64,000 nt of DNA, taken from assembly GCA_045594425.1 (NCBI GenBank), contig JAZNYK010000003.1, forward strand, positions 3,660 to 67,659, written 5' to 3'. The DNA is from RGIG1681 sp045594425 (lineage in GTDB: Bacteria; Bacillota; Clostridia; Christensenellales; UBA1242). Below are positions 40,710 through 49,064 of the stretch, piece by piece. Within the stretch, counting starts at the first letter, position 1; each line of letters starts with the position of its first letter. Position numbers and translations under genes: made by a program. Under the pieces are notes generated by a model. The model did not search any database. It saw only the letters and a list, made by a program, of their open reading frames with translations, and was not told where the DNA came from.

Positions 40710-41819
40710 ATGAAATATTATTCAAAGTCAAGTCACAAAGGTTTTACACCAGAAGGCACCGATAGCGTGGGTGAAGCACACACCATTGTTGCAAAAAAAG
40801 TTGGTGGCAAAAACTATGAAGTTGAGCCAACTGAAAATGGTTTTGTTGTGGTTAACAAAAAACTAAAAAAACAACTTGGCATTTTTGAATGTATTGATTA
40901 TGAAAAAAACAAACAGTCATTTATTGCGAGAAATGGAAAAACATCTTTGGTTTGTGAAATTGCAACAGGCAGAGTGTTTGCGACAAAAAACACAACAACT
41001 TTTGGTGTGATTATTTTAGATAATGGTCAAATGTATCAACTAAAAGGCACTGGTGCAGTTGGTGAAAGTCCGCTTTCTGAAACTGCATATCTTGATGATG
41101 ACGGCTATGCAATCTTTTCCGGCGGAAATCTTTTCACTCGTGGAACTCAAGGTGAACTTAACATGATGGACCCTATCACCAATGAATATTTAATCAAGTG
41201 CATTTCAGATGACCCTAATGCAAAAGTTGAAAAACTTTCAGTAAATGGTCAAGACTCAGATTTCTTTTTGATTTCTGACAAAGATGAAAAAGCAATTTTT
41301 ATTCCACCACAACAACAATCAATTGAAGAAAGTGTTGGTGAAATCTACAAAGTTGGCGCAGGTCAAGAAATTTCAGTTGCGTCTAGCGGAAAAAACAAGT
41401 TTGACATTGTGTGTTATGATCCAAATGTTGATGCCACAAAGGTTATGCTTAACCGCAAAGGTAAAACCAAAATTGTTGAAATTGACGGCAAACTTGTAAG
41501 AATTGAAGATGACGGCTATGGAAACATCAAAATTTATAGCACTGGTGTTCAAAACATGGGTTCAGTGATGGATGTGTTAATGCCAGTTGATGAACCTGCC
41601 GCTGTTGTTGAAGAAACAGTTTCCGTTGAAGAACCTGAAACTAGAAAAGAATATGACGATGAACGTTTGGCACTCGCCGAAGCACTTATTCAAGAAGAGC
41701 GTGCAAAACAAGAAGCCGAACAACGTGTTAGAGAAGAAATTCAAAGGGCGAGGGAAGCAGAACTTGAAAAACAACAAGCCCAAAGGCAAAAATCTCAACA
41801 ATCACAAAGAACATTTTAA
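40710..41819 (+). CDS. Uncharacterised beta-rich protein with C-terminal coiled coil
   Basis: Not recognised. Residues 1-285 are predicted beta-rich, with repeated short strands and turns (GVIILDNGQMYQLKG, KIVEIDGKLVRIEDDG, GNIKIYSTG). From about 305 there is an acidic linker, then a charged coiled coil (EALIQEERAKQEAEQRVREE and beyond) ending in Gln/Lys. No signal peptide or membrane segment, so cytosolic. It lies 18 nt after dnaB with AAAGGAAAA before the ATG, so it is probably co-transcribed with the helicase. A replication-linked role is only guilt by association. Confidence 0.78.
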   Translation: MKYYSKSSHKGFTPEGTDSVGEAHTIVAKKVGGKNYEVEPTENGFVVVNKKLKKQLGIFECIDYEKNKQSFIARNGKTSLVCEIATGRVFATKNTTTFGVIILDNGQMYQLKGTGAVGESPLSETAYLDDDGYAIFSGGNLFTRGTQGELNMMDPITNEYLIKCISDDPNAKVEKLSVNGQDSDFFLISDKDEKAIFIPPQQQSIEESVGEIYKVGAGQEISVASSGKNKFDIVCYDPNVDATKVMLNRKGKTKIVEIDGKLVRIEDDGYGNIKIYSTGVQNMGSVMDVLMPVDEPAAVVEETVSVEEPETRKEYDDERLALAEALIQEERAKQEAEQRVREEIQRAREAELEKQQAQRQKSQQSQRTF

Positions 41820-41826
41820 AAATAAG

Positions 41827-41855
41827 GACAAGTTAAAAATAACTTGTCTTTTTTA
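41827..41855 (+). terminator. Terminator of the dnaB operon
   Basis: 9-bp stem GACAAGTTA / TAACTTGTC with an AAAA loop, then T's. Confidence 0.87.
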
Positions 41856-41879
41856 TTGCACTCATGCAAACAAAGTTGT

Positions 41880-41908
41880 TTGACAATGAAAAGTGGATTG
41901 TTTATACT
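41880..41908 (+). promoter_or_regulatory. Sigma-A promoter of the beta-solenoid protein gene
   Basis: TTGACA (41880-41885) and TATACT (41903-41908), 17-nt spacer. Confidence 0.82.
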
Positions 41909-41930
41909 TAAAATGTATAGGTGGTGAAAA

Positions 41931-43559
41931 ATGGCAAAAAGATTTGTAACAATATTTTTCATTGTGCTTGGTATATCAATGTTTTTGGTTACCGGTTATT
42001 TTTTGGTGCTTTTGTTGGCGCCAGGATTTGAAGCGTTCGGATTAAAATACATCCACAAAGGCGCAAGAAAATATGATAGTGGAAAAGTCTTAATATTAGA
42101 TGAAATGACGGACCTTGGCTACACTTCTTTTTCTGGTTCAATAATTTTGAATGTTGAAGAAGTGCCTGTTTATGTTGAGTTCACTGAAGGCTATGGCTAT
42201 TATGTTCGTTATCATGAAGATTATAGTGGATTCACTAGAACTGATATAGATTTTCCTTCAATCAATTTTGAAAGAGATAATCTTGGCAATGCAGTAATTA
42301 GTGTTCAAGGCTTTGAAAAGTGGCTTTGGAAAAATGACAACACAGAAAGATACATTAAATTATACATTCCTTTGATGGCAGTTTCTGGTTCAAATGCAAA
42401 CACAACAGACCTCAAAATTATAAGTGAAACATCAGACATTAGTTTCAGCAACGGTTTTGAACATGAAGATTTAAGAGTTCCAACTTTTGACGAAGTTGAG
42501 TTTGAAACAAATGGTGAAATTGTTTATAACACACTTGTTCGTGCAAAAACTTTAAAACACACAACAAACAGTTCTATTATTGTTGATAAAGATTTCAAAA
42601 AATCTTTAAATGCAACAAACTATATCTTAAACAGCAAAAACGGCAGAATCAACATCGAAGTTCCTGTGGCAGGAGATGTTACTGCAACAACAAAAATTTA
42701 CGATATCAAACTTATTTCTTGCAGAAATTTAAATGTAACCACCGAAGACGGTGATATTAAGTGTTTTGATAAAGATTCAACAATCCAAGTTTCTGGCACG
42801 GTTAACATCAATTCAAAAACAGGAAGTGTTGAACTTGGAAAAGTTTTAGGAACTGCCGAAAATAACATTTCAACAACTTCAGGAAACGTAACAATTGAAA
42901 AAATTAATAATGGAAGCGTAACAACAAAACGTGGTTCTGTTAGAATTACATCAGTTAACAATTTAAAAATTGACACCAACATGGGCAAAGTTTATGTTGA
43001 AGAAGCACTTTCAAAAGTAAACATTTCAACAAAACGCGGAAACGTTGTTTTGGGTGGTAACAACATGACTGTTAACAATCCAACAGTTTTCACAAGGCTT
43101 GGCAAAGTTACAATTGATTCTGCATCACAAAAAGTTAATGTTGAAACAATTTATAGTGACGTTACATTCACAAATAAAGATAGTGCAGATGTAACCATTA
43201 TTTCAGGTGGTGAACTTGTTGCAAAAGGTTTAACAGGAAAGGTTAATCTCAAATCAAATGGTGACACAAATCTAGAGTTCACAAAAATCACTCACGAATC
43301 TGTTTTGGAAGTTGGTAACGATGCTAAAACTGTTGTTATTAAAGCAGTTGAAAATGCTAAAGGTGACACACGTTATATCTTGCAAGGCAAAATGGTAACT
43401 AGATTCGAAGATAACGACAACGGCACTGGCACATTCAGCAAGGTTGAGTCAAGCACAAACATCACAAACAAACTCAACGGAACTGAACCACTTTTAAAAG
43501 TTACAGCATCAAGTGCGGATGTTTCTCTTTACATGAAGGCTGAATTCACAGAAGATTAA
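41931..43559 (+). CDS. Membrane-anchored beta-solenoid protein (DUF4097/putative adhesin-like)
   Basis: The N-terminal RFVTIFFIVLGISMFLVTGYFLVLLLAPG is one strong membrane segment; the remaining 500 residues should lie outside. From about residue 170 the sequence is a regular series of short strands separated by Asn/Gly/Asp turns (INIEVP, LNVTTEDGDIKCF, NINSKTGSVELG, VTIEKINNGSVTTKRGSVRI, KVNISTKRGNVVLGG). This is the pattern of DUF4097-type right-handed beta-helices annotated as putative adhesins. Its surface role is inferred. Single-gene unit with own promoter and terminator. Confidence 0.75.
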   Translation: MAKRFVTIFFIVLGISMFLVTGYFLVLLLAPGFEAFGLKYIHKGARKYDSGKVLILDEMTDLGYTSFSGSIILNVEEVPVYVEFTEGYGYYVRYHEDYSGFTRTDIDFPSINFERDNLGNAVISVQGFEKWLWKNDNTERYIKLYIPLMAVSGSNANTTDLKIISETSDISFSNGFEHEDLRVPTFDEVEFETNGEIVYNTLVRAKTLKHTTNSSIIVDKDFKKSLNATNYILNSKNGRINIEVPVAGDVTATTKIYDIKLISCRNLNVTTEDGDIKCFDKDSTIQVSGTVNINSKTGSVELGKVLGTAENNISTTSGNVTIEKINNGSVTTKRGSVRITSVNNLKIDTNMGKVYVEEALSKVNISTKRGNVVLGGNNMTVNNPTVFTRLGKVTIDSASQKVNVETIYSDVTFTNKDSADVTIISGGELVAKGLTGKVNLKSNGDTNLEFTKITHESVLEVGNDAKTVVIKAVENAKGDTRYILQGKMVTRFEDNDNGTGTFSKVESSTNITNKLNGTEPLLKVTASSADVSLYMKAEFTED

Positions 43560-43574
43560 TTTAAAATAAAAAAC

Positions 43575-43608
43575 AAAAACACCAAGAAAAACCTCTTGGT
43601 GTTTTTTT
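43575..43608 (+). terminator. Terminator of the beta-solenoid protein gene
   Basis: Stem ACACCAAGA / TCTTGGTGT (43579-43587 with 43594-43602) extended by A/T pairs, then T's. The gap to 43859 is AT-rich. Its only signal is TATAAT at 43835-43840, a probable -10 for the next operon with no clear -35. Confidence 0.87.
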
Positions 43609-43859
43609 AACCTTTTCTATTTTACATGAAAGCAATAAAAATAAAAGGCTTTATAAAAAAGAGTTATAATTAATCGTATTTTTTAAGTATTTTTTAGGTA
43701 TTTATTTTGGCAAGAGGTATTTACAAAACCCTAAAAAAATGCTATCATAAATTAACAATAAATTTCTGGTATAAAAATATTGCTCAATTTATTGGACTTT
43801 TGAGTTTATTGGTGATAAAATCATGATAGGTTATTATAATTTTAGTGTGAGGTAACACA

Positions 43860-44198
43860 ATGAAAAGATACATTTATCCAATGGTTTTATTTACAGATGA
43901 AAACGACTTGTATACCGCGCTTTATCCAGACTTGAACTTACTTGCTTCTGGTTTTTCAATTGAAGACGTTTATTCAAGAGCAAATGACTATTTGGGTTTC
44001 TATTTAACATCAGCATTAAAATATGATGCAAAAATTGCACAAATGTCAACTTACTCAGAAATTCAAGCACTCAACCCACAAAAGATTGTTCTTTTAGGTT
44101 GTGCCGAAGTTGATGATGATTCAATTGTTTTAACTGAACAAGAACAAGCAGAAAGAAATTTCTTGAGAGAATTTGTATTCACAGAGGAGGATAACTAA
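43860..44198 (+). CDS. HicB-like protein
   Basis: The 112-residue protein has the HicB antitoxin-like fold signature: MKRYIYPMVLFTDENDLYTALYPDLNLLASG followed by SIEDVYSRANDYLGFYLTSAL, matching the strand-strand-PDL-helix order (partially degenerate RNase-H fold). A classic HicA (about 60-residue dsRBD-like toxin) is not found next to it. It leads a four-gene operon of unknown small proteins: 2 nt before the 54-residue ORF, then overlaps and short gaps. It may be a solitary HicB-type protein rather than an antitoxin. GAGG lies before the start. Confidence 0.72.
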   Translation: MKRYIYPMVLFTDENDLYTALYPDLNLLASGFSIEDVYSRANDYLGFYLTSALKYDAKIAQMSTYSEIQALNPQKIVLLGCAEVDDDSIVLTEQEQAERNFLREFVFTEEDN

Positions 44199-44200
44199 TC

Positions 44201-44365
44201 ATGAGCGATTCAATTTTAAATAAGGGATTTTTTAATGACGAAGCAGTTCCTGCTTCAGTTAAGTTGGGCTTGGTTGCGTTGCTTTTAAATGGAACTTATG
44301 ATACATATAAACGTGGAAACGGAAATATTACCAACTATGTGATTAACGTTAAGGGAGGTAAGTAA
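44201..44365 (+). CDS. Small 54-residue protein in the HicB-like operon
   Basis: An ATG preceded by GAGGAGG (9-nt spacing) opens a 54-codon frame: MSDSILNKGFFNDEAVPASV, then KLGLVALLLNGTYDTYKRGN, then GNITNYVINVKGGK. The stop TAA shares its last base with the ATG of the next gene (TAATG), the mark of translational coupling. This supports a real gene despite its length. Residues 20-30 are mildly hydrophobic, too short for a membrane span. Not recognised. Confidence 0.72.
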   Translation: MSDSILNKGFFNDEAVPASVKLGLVALLLNGTYDTYKRGNGNITNYVINVKGGK

Positions 44366-44751
44366 TGGCAAATAATATCGTTACTATCGTTGGCGAGCCA
44401 GGAAACTCTAGTGCAGCCGGCAACAATCTTATTTCTGCGCTTGCAAATATGCTTTCAAGCAGTGGCTTTGCCGTGCAACCAATTCTTGATGGTGCTGTAA
44501 ATGACTCAACTGTTGCAGAGGCTTCAAGAAAAGAAATTTTGTCAAGATATAATGTTAATCAAACAGCATTGGCAGGTCTTGCTGATGGTATTCGCAACAA
44601 ATGTTCACTTTTTATTGAAAATGAGTTTCATGCGGGTTCAATTACTGTTGAACAAAAGAAAGCAGCAGAAGAATTTATTGAAAACTATTTTCAATCTTTG
44701 AAAGAAGCGGATAAAAAAAAACAAATAACGGAGCAAGTAGCGAAAGCGTAG
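44365..44751 (+). CDS. Uncharacterised 128-residue protein in the HicB-like operon
   Basis: Begins MANNIVTIVGEPGNSSAAGN, which superficially looks like a nucleotide-binding start but lacks a P-loop (no GKS/T). The rest is helical: ISALANMLSSSGFAVQPIL, a middle LADGIRNKCSLFIENEF, and a charged C-terminal helix (EEFIENYFQSLKEADKKKQI). The start overlaps the previous stop by one base, with GGGAGG upstream. Not recognised. The cluster could be a small mobile or regulatory module. Confidence 0.75.
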   Translation: MANNIVTIVGEPGNSSAAGNNLISALANMLSSSGFAVQPILDGAVNDSTVAEASRKEILSRYNVNQTALAGLADGIRNKCSLFIENEFHAGSITVEQKKAAEEFIENYFQSLKEADKKKQITEQVAKA

Positions 44752-44792
44752 ACTCTGAAAACAAATAAAATTCTTAAAGTAAGGAGTGTTTT

Positions 44793-45320
44793 GTGGCTAA
44801 AATTGATTTGCATAAACTTGCTTTAACAGTTGGTTTTGAGGTTGTTTGTGTTGACGATGACTACACAAACTATGAATATATGATTAGACTTCGTGATATC
44901 GAAAGTATGTCTTATATTTTGAAAATTAAAAACGAAATTGCATACTCAGATGTTGATAACATCTTGCAATCAATTGTTATTGTTTTGCCAAGAGGCTTAA
45001 GAAGCAAGGTTAAAAAATTGGCACGCAAAAAAGATGAAAAAAATATAGAAAACATCATCGATTTGCTTTGCTACACAATTTCAGAATATAAAAGCAAAAC
45101 AAAATATAGTCTTCTCAAAGAATACGCCGACCATGTTGGTGTTGACATTGAAAAACATGGCTATTATTTTGTTTATAATATGTCAAAAAGCACTTATACA
45201 AAAATTTTGTCGTTAATCGAAAGTAAACTTCCGGTTGACCAAGCACCAGTTATTGGAAAAATGCGCAAAATTGAATATAAAATCGGTTACGTTAAACAAA
45301 ACAAAAAGGTGGAGATTTAG
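44793..45320 (+). CDS. Uncharacterised 175-residue basic protein
   Basis: GTG start with AAGGAG 7 nt upstream. Lys/Arg-rich and helical (LPRGLRSKVKKLARKKDEKN in the middle), with a final segment GKMRKIEYKIGYVKQNKKVEI. No known domain recognised. The basic centre could bind nucleic acid, but this is only composition. Last gene of the four-gene unit, with its stop codon in the loop of the terminator. Confidence 0.75.
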   Translation: MAKIDLHKLALTVGFEVVCVDDDYTNYEYMIRLRDIESMSYILKIKNEIAYSDVDNILQSIVIVLPRGLRSKVKKLARKKDEKNIENIIDLLCYTISEYKSKTKYSLLKEYADHVGVDIEKHGYYFVYNMSKSTYTKILSLIESKLPVDQAPVIGKMRKIEYKIGYVKQNKKVEI

Positions 45321-45333
45321 TTCTCCGCTTTTT
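45303..45333 (+). terminator. Terminator of the HicB-like operon
   Basis: AAAAAG..GGAGA / TCTCC.CTTTTT with a small internal loop. It overlaps the stop codon at 45318-45320. Confidence 0.75.
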
Positions 45334-45365
45334 ATTTTGCAAATTAAAATAGTTTATCTATTGTT

Positions 45366-45394
45366 TTGACATTATTTTAAAATTATTTTATAAT
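45366..45394 (+). promoter_or_regulatory. Sigma-A promoter of the methyltransferase gene
   Basis: TTGACA (45366-45371) and TATAAT (45389-45394), 17-nt spacer: a fully consensus promoter. Confidence 0.88.
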
Positions 45395-45412
45395 TTTGTT
45401 AGGAGTGATAGT

Positions 45413-46030
45413 ATGAAAACAGTTACTGATTTTTATAACAAAACAGCCACAGGCTGGTCTGACGAATGGTTTAAAGAAAAAAAACAAAGCATGGTTTTAG
45501 AAAAATTCTATGGTTGCTTTGCGGGTGGTGGAACAAATCATCCAAAAATTTTGGACCTTGGTTGTGGTGCTGGATATGATGCAAAAGTTATGTCTAGAAA
45601 AGGTGCAAGAGTTGTTGGTGTTGATATTAGTGAAAAACTAGTTGGCATTGCAAAAAAAGAAGTCCCTGCTTGCAAATTTTTTGTTGGCGACATAACCGAA
45701 CCTCTTGACAGACTTGGCAGGTTTGATGGTGTTGCTTGTCTTGCCACAATCATGCACGTAGATATTCAAAAAATGAGAAAAACCTTTGAAAATATGTCAA
45801 ATGTTTTAAGAAAAGGTGGTCTTTTGCTTGTGTCTTCTTATGACGGCGTTGGTAAAAACTATGAAAAAAGTTATGTGTCTATTGACGGCGTAACTTATGA
45901 CAAGTCAATCAGCAACTACAGTGCGTCAGAACTTTGCGCATTTGCATATCCTTCACTCAAACTTGTTGACACATGGCGTTTTGATGACTTTTTAGAAGGT
46001 TGGCGCTATTATGTGTTCATGAAACAATAA
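45413..46030 (+). CDS. Class I SAM-dependent methyltransferase
   Basis: A 205-residue Rossmann methyltransferase: motif I KILDLGCGAGYDAKVM (about 46-61), the acidic ribose contact RVVGVDISEKLV, motif IV GRFDGVACLATIMHV, and motif VI LRKGGLLLVSSYDG. The order and size resemble small-molecule methyltransferases (UbiE/Tam-like). The substrate cannot be given. TAGGAG precedes the ATG. Own consensus promoter, so it may be strongly transcribed. Confidence 0.9.
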   Translation: MKTVTDFYNKTATGWSDEWFKEKKQSMVLEKFYGCFAGGGTNHPKILDLGCGAGYDAKVMSRKGARVVGVDISEKLVGIAKKEVPACKFFVGDITEPLDRLGRFDGVACLATIMHVDIQKMRKTFENMSNVLRKGGLLLVSSYDGVGKNYEKSYVSIDGVTYDKSISNYSASELCAFAYPSLKLVDTWRFDDFLEGWRYYVFMKQ

Positions 46031-46036
46031 ATTATC

Positions 46037-46063
46037 ATAAACCATACGCAAAGTATGGTTTAT
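46037..46063 (+). terminator. Hairpin after the methyltransferase gene
   Basis: 11-bp stem ATAAACCATAC / GTATGGTTTAT with a GCAAA loop, followed by a weak TTATT tract. The next start codon is only 29 nt away. Confidence 0.65.
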
Positions 46064-46091
46064 TTATTAATCACAAAACAACAGGATTTTT

Positions 46092-46727
46092 ATGGAACAT
46101 TTTAATGAATTTGAAAACTATGGCTTTAGTTCCATAGTGGCATATACGGGCAAAGACATAACAGAAGCAATGATTAAAAAATGCTTTGAAATCGACAGAG
46201 ATTTTTATGAAAAAGAATTTTCAATTGAAGATTCTGAAATTAAAGAAATTATTGCAAAATTTGGTCAAATGTGTTTGGTTTTGGTCGACAAAGAAGATAA
46301 TCAGGTTATTGGTTATAGTTACTGGATTCCAATAAAACCAGAAATATTTATAGATTTTATGAAAAATAGTGAACTTTTATTAAATTTAAAAGTTGATTAT
46401 TGTGCTAGTTTTGAAGAACCTGAAGTTAACTTGTTTCAAGAAGGCGAGGCTTTTGTTATGGGCTATGATGTAAGGAGTCTTCATAGAGCAATAAGAGATA
46501 TTGTTCAACTTAAAATTTTAAAACTTGCACAGCGTGGAACAAAAATTAATTGTATTGCGCTTGAATCAGTGTGTCAGTATGATGAAGAGTTTTTTGTGCC
46601 TAGCATTGGGCTTAAAAAGAAATTTAAGAAAAATAATTCAATTTTTTATTGTGACAAATATTCGCCAAAAACAATGTTTTTAGGTTCAAAATATTCAAAG
46701 TCCCTTTTAGAATATTACAAAGATTAA
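46092..46727 (+). CDS. Uncharacterised 211-residue protein, possibly GNAT-like
   Basis: Middle segment CLVLVDKEDNQVIGYSYWIPI looks like the central strands of a GNAT fold (cofactor-side strand pair), and VRSLHRAIRDIVQLKILKLA like the following helix. The typical Q/R-x-x-G-x-G/A loop is not obvious, so this is tentative. AGGA lies upstream of the ATG. No promoter space after the preceding hairpin, so it may be read through from the methyltransferase gene. It is followed 12 nt later by an unrelated helical gene. Confidence 0.6.
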   Translation: MEHFNEFENYGFSSIVAYTGKDITEAMIKKCFEIDRDFYEKEFSIEDSEIKEIIAKFGQMCLVLVDKEDNQVIGYSYWIPIKPEIFIDFMKNSELLLNLKVDYCASFEEPEVNLFQEGEAFVMGYDVRSLHRAIRDIVQLKILKLAQRGTKINCIALESVCQYDEEFFVPSIGLKKKFKKNNSIFYCDKYSPKTMFLGSKYSKSLLEYYKD

Positions 46728-46739
46728 GGAGAAGATAAT

Positions 46740-47975
46740 ATGTATAATAGAAATTTAATTGAAAGATTAAAACAAGGAGCAACTGAAATAACTATGCCAG
46801 GGGCTACACCTGAACAAATTGCACAAAGACTTGATTCGGAGGCTAGACTTGGACATAATGTGTATACAGTTGTTAGAACAACAAGTAATAATAGAGAACA
46901 TTCATATTCATTATATTCATTAAATTCACCAGAAGAAAATTTGGCTAAATTAAAAGTAATGCAAAAAATGGCAAGTGCAAAAAAATCGTTTGCTATTGCG
47001 GTTGCTTCTCCGGTTATGGAAACAATGGCATCAGATATTATTAATGGCGATGATTTTGATAAAATTAAAGAGTTGGATAATCTTTTTTCATTTGCAGAAC
47101 TGATAGAAAAAAATCCTGAAGAAGCAAAAATGAGGTATGCTGCATTGCCTGGCACGCAAGAAGAAAAATTGAAAAAATATGGCAGAGTATTAATTGGTGC
47201 CAAAAATGGCAGAGCACTTTTTGATACTATAGTTGCTGGTTTAGATGATAAAACAAAAGCATCAATACAATTAAAATGCAAACAAGCAGAAGGGTATTTT
47301 TCACTCGCAGCAAAACATGCTAATGACAGCGAAAAATGTGCAGAATTAAAAGAAACAATGCTTCCAATTTGGGAAGATAAAGTAAAAAAACATTATTTAT
47401 GTGATAGACATGCTCAGGGTATGATAGAGTCACTTAAAAGAGGATTGGACAAAGGTTCTCTTGACTATGTTATGGAAATAGTTGGTTCATTAGAAATTAT
47501 GGACCTTGCTGACACTGCAAGCCCTGAACAATTAGGAGAAAAACTTAGAGAAACATTTAAAGAAAGAGAGCCTGCAAGTATGGTATTTTTGCAATCAGAC
47601 AAGGCTTATGTAATGATAGATGTTTTGGCTGAAAACTTTAAAAAAGAAAGAAGTGCACGTTATAGTGATATTTTATCTCCTGAACAAATAGAACAAGATG
47701 TTGCAAGATATAAAGAATCATTGATTTCTGATTTTGAGAGTGTTGAGTTTGAGTTTATATGCCAAGAATCTAAAAAAGATGGTAATGAATATAACAATGA
47801 AATGATTTCGGAAAAAACAGCAGCCAGGTTAAACGCAATGAGAAACAGACCAAAAGAAAAGGCTGTGGTTTCAAACTTTAAAAAGAAGCCTGTTGGAAGT
47901 AATGATTTAGAATCTATACTTAATGGCAATGATTCAAGTAAAGGTAAATCTACAGCATTAAAAATGGGTAATTAA
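46740..47975 (+). CDS. Uncharacterised 411-residue helical protein
   Basis: Not recognised. Almost entirely predicted helix, with many Glu/Lys/Ala segments (PEENLAKLKVMQKMASAKKS, ELIEKNPEEAKMRYAALPG, KRGLDKGSLDYVMEIVGSL). The last 60 residues are basic and probably disordered (NRPKEKAVVSNFKKKPVGSN). No signal or membrane segment. AAGGAGAAG gives a strong ribosome site 12 nt after the previous gene, so they are an operon. Codon use is somewhat richer in AAT/ATA/TTA than its neighbours. It belongs to the run of unknown helical proteins from 46 to 50 kb. Confidence 0.75.
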   Translation: MYNRNLIERLKQGATEITMPGATPEQIAQRLDSEARLGHNVYTVVRTTSNNREHSYSLYSLNSPEENLAKLKVMQKMASAKKSFAIAVASPVMETMASDIINGDDFDKIKELDNLFSFAELIEKNPEEAKMRYAALPGTQEEKLKKYGRVLIGAKNGRALFDTIVAGLDDKTKASIQLKCKQAEGYFSLAAKHANDSEKCAELKETMLPIWEDKVKKHYLCDRHAQGMIESLKRGLDKGSLDYVMEIVGSLEIMDLADTASPEQLGEKLRETFKEREPASMVFLQSDKAYVMIDVLAENFKKERSARYSDILSPEQIEQDVARYKESLISDFESVEFEFICQESKKDGNEYNNEMISEKTAARLNAMRNRPKEKAVVSNFKKKPVGSNDLESILNGNDSSKGKSTALKMGN

Positions 47976-48000
47976 AAACACTCCATCTGGAGTGTTTTTA
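47974..48000 (+). terminator. Terminator after the 411-residue protein gene
   Basis: Stem AAAAACACTCCA / TGGAGTGTTTTT with a 2-nt centre, followed by TTA. Confidence 0.82.
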
Positions 48001-48071
48001 TTTTGTGTATTTTATGAAAAATTTGGTTTTTAGAGTCTTTATCGTAAGAAATATAAAATTTTTAAAAAATA

Positions 48072-48100
48072 TTGACTTTTTTGTTAAAAATAGTTATAAT
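48072..48100 (+). promoter_or_regulatory. Promoter of paralogue A
   Basis: TTGACT (48072-48077) and TATAAT (48095-48100), 17-nt spacer. The core and the downstream leader closely match those of paralogue B at 48986. Confidence 0.88.
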
Positions 48101-48147
48101 ATTATCACTATAAACTCGTGACCCGAAGTAAATATGGGGAGGTGCTT

Positions 48148-48888
48148 ATGGCTGAAGTAACACAAGTTCAAAGCAAAGAATTGCAAGAACTTTATGCAAA
48201 AGCATATGCTTTCAAAGAAGCAGTTGGTCAGTTTAAGGATGAACAAATCCAATCTGGTTATCTTCGCTATTTAAGTGGAACTCCAGAAGGTTTAATTAAA
48301 TTAAAAGTAGCCTACGACCAAATGTATCCAGATTTGAAAGAGGGCAGTGAACTTTTAGACAAAGAGATTGAAAAATCGTTAAGATTTGACCCAGCAATGG
48401 TGGCGGTTTATCTCAAGAATATTGTTAAAGACCTTGCAGATTTGTATGGAAAAGCATTCAAGTTGTTTTTGGAAAATATGCAATCTGGTGCAAGTGAGAA
48501 TACCAAAAAAGTTCAAGAGGAAAGAGTGGTCGCTTCGTCACTTAAATCAGAAGCGAGTTCTCCAACAAGACTTGTTGCTAGAACATACGACATTCCAGTT
48601 CTTGAGCAATCAGAGCGTCCAAAACAAAAGATTTCGCTATGGCAAAAACTCCGCGGTAACAGAAAATCTGTGGAACGTGTGAACAAGGCAGATGTAAGCA
48701 AAGAACGAGAAGCAGTGGCTCCTTGGCAGGCAAAAACAGCAAAGTCTGGTGCAATGAGTGAACTTGAAATTCAAAAAAGACTCGAAAGATATAACGCAAA
48801 TGTTAGGGCTAGGGCGCAAGCAAACCAAATGCAACAAAGTTTCACTTCTGAAATGGCTCGTGAAAGCGTGATGCAACGCGGTGCATAA
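48148..48888 (+). CDS. Uncharacterised helical protein, paralogue A
   Basis: The 246-residue protein has a helical N-terminal domain ending in LRFDPAMVAVYLKNIVKDLADLYGKAFKLFLENM (residues about 83-116 in two blocks), which matches paralogue B (CKFDPWRALLYLQQIAVEMT and DLAIRAFRLMLENL). The C-terminal 120 residues are basic, Gln/Arg-rich and likely disordered (SLWQKLRGNRKSVERVNK, ARAQANQMQQSF). An upstream GTG at 48118 is in frame, but GGGGAGGTG before the ATG at 48148 decides the start. Function unknown. Paralogue B lies immediately downstream, with a duplicated promoter. Confidence 0.78.
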   Translation: MAEVTQVQSKELQELYAKAYAFKEAVGQFKDEQIQSGYLRYLSGTPEGLIKLKVAYDQMYPDLKEGSELLDKEIEKSLRFDPAMVAVYLKNIVKDLADLYGKAFKLFLENMQSGASENTKKVQEERVVASSLKSEASSPTRLVARTYDIPVLEQSERPKQKISLWQKLRGNRKSVERVNKADVSKEREAVAPWQAKTAKSGAMSELEIQKRLERYNANVRARAQANQMQQSFTSEMARESVMQRGA

Positions 48889-48899
48889 AGAAAATATCC

Positions 48900-48927
48900 A
48901 AGGTGTGGTTTTTGCCACACCTTTTTT
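48900..48927 (+). terminator. Terminator of paralogue A
   Basis: Stem AAGGTGTGG / CCACACCTT with a TTTTTG loop, then T's. Confidence 0.88.
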
Positions 48928-48985
48928 GTTGAAAATGCAAAATTAAATACAAAAAGTTGGTGCAAAACAAATTTTAAAAGGGGTA

Positions 48986-49014
48986 TTGACTTTTTTGGTG
49001 AATTTGGTTATAAT
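48986..49014 (+). promoter_or_regulatory. Promoter of paralogue B
   Basis: TTGACT (48986-48991) and TATAAT (49009-49014), 17-nt spacer, with the same flanking TATTGACTTTTTTG and GTTATAATATTAT as paralogue A. Confidence 0.88.
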
Positions 49015-49064
49015 ATTATTACTAGATTGATGTGGCTCGAAGTAAAAATAAGGTGGTGGTGCAT

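Noticed and set aside
43860..45320. HicA toxin gene near the HicB-like gene
   Set aside because: None of the three following small proteins has the short basic dsRBD-like pattern with the Gly-Ser-His motif of HicA.
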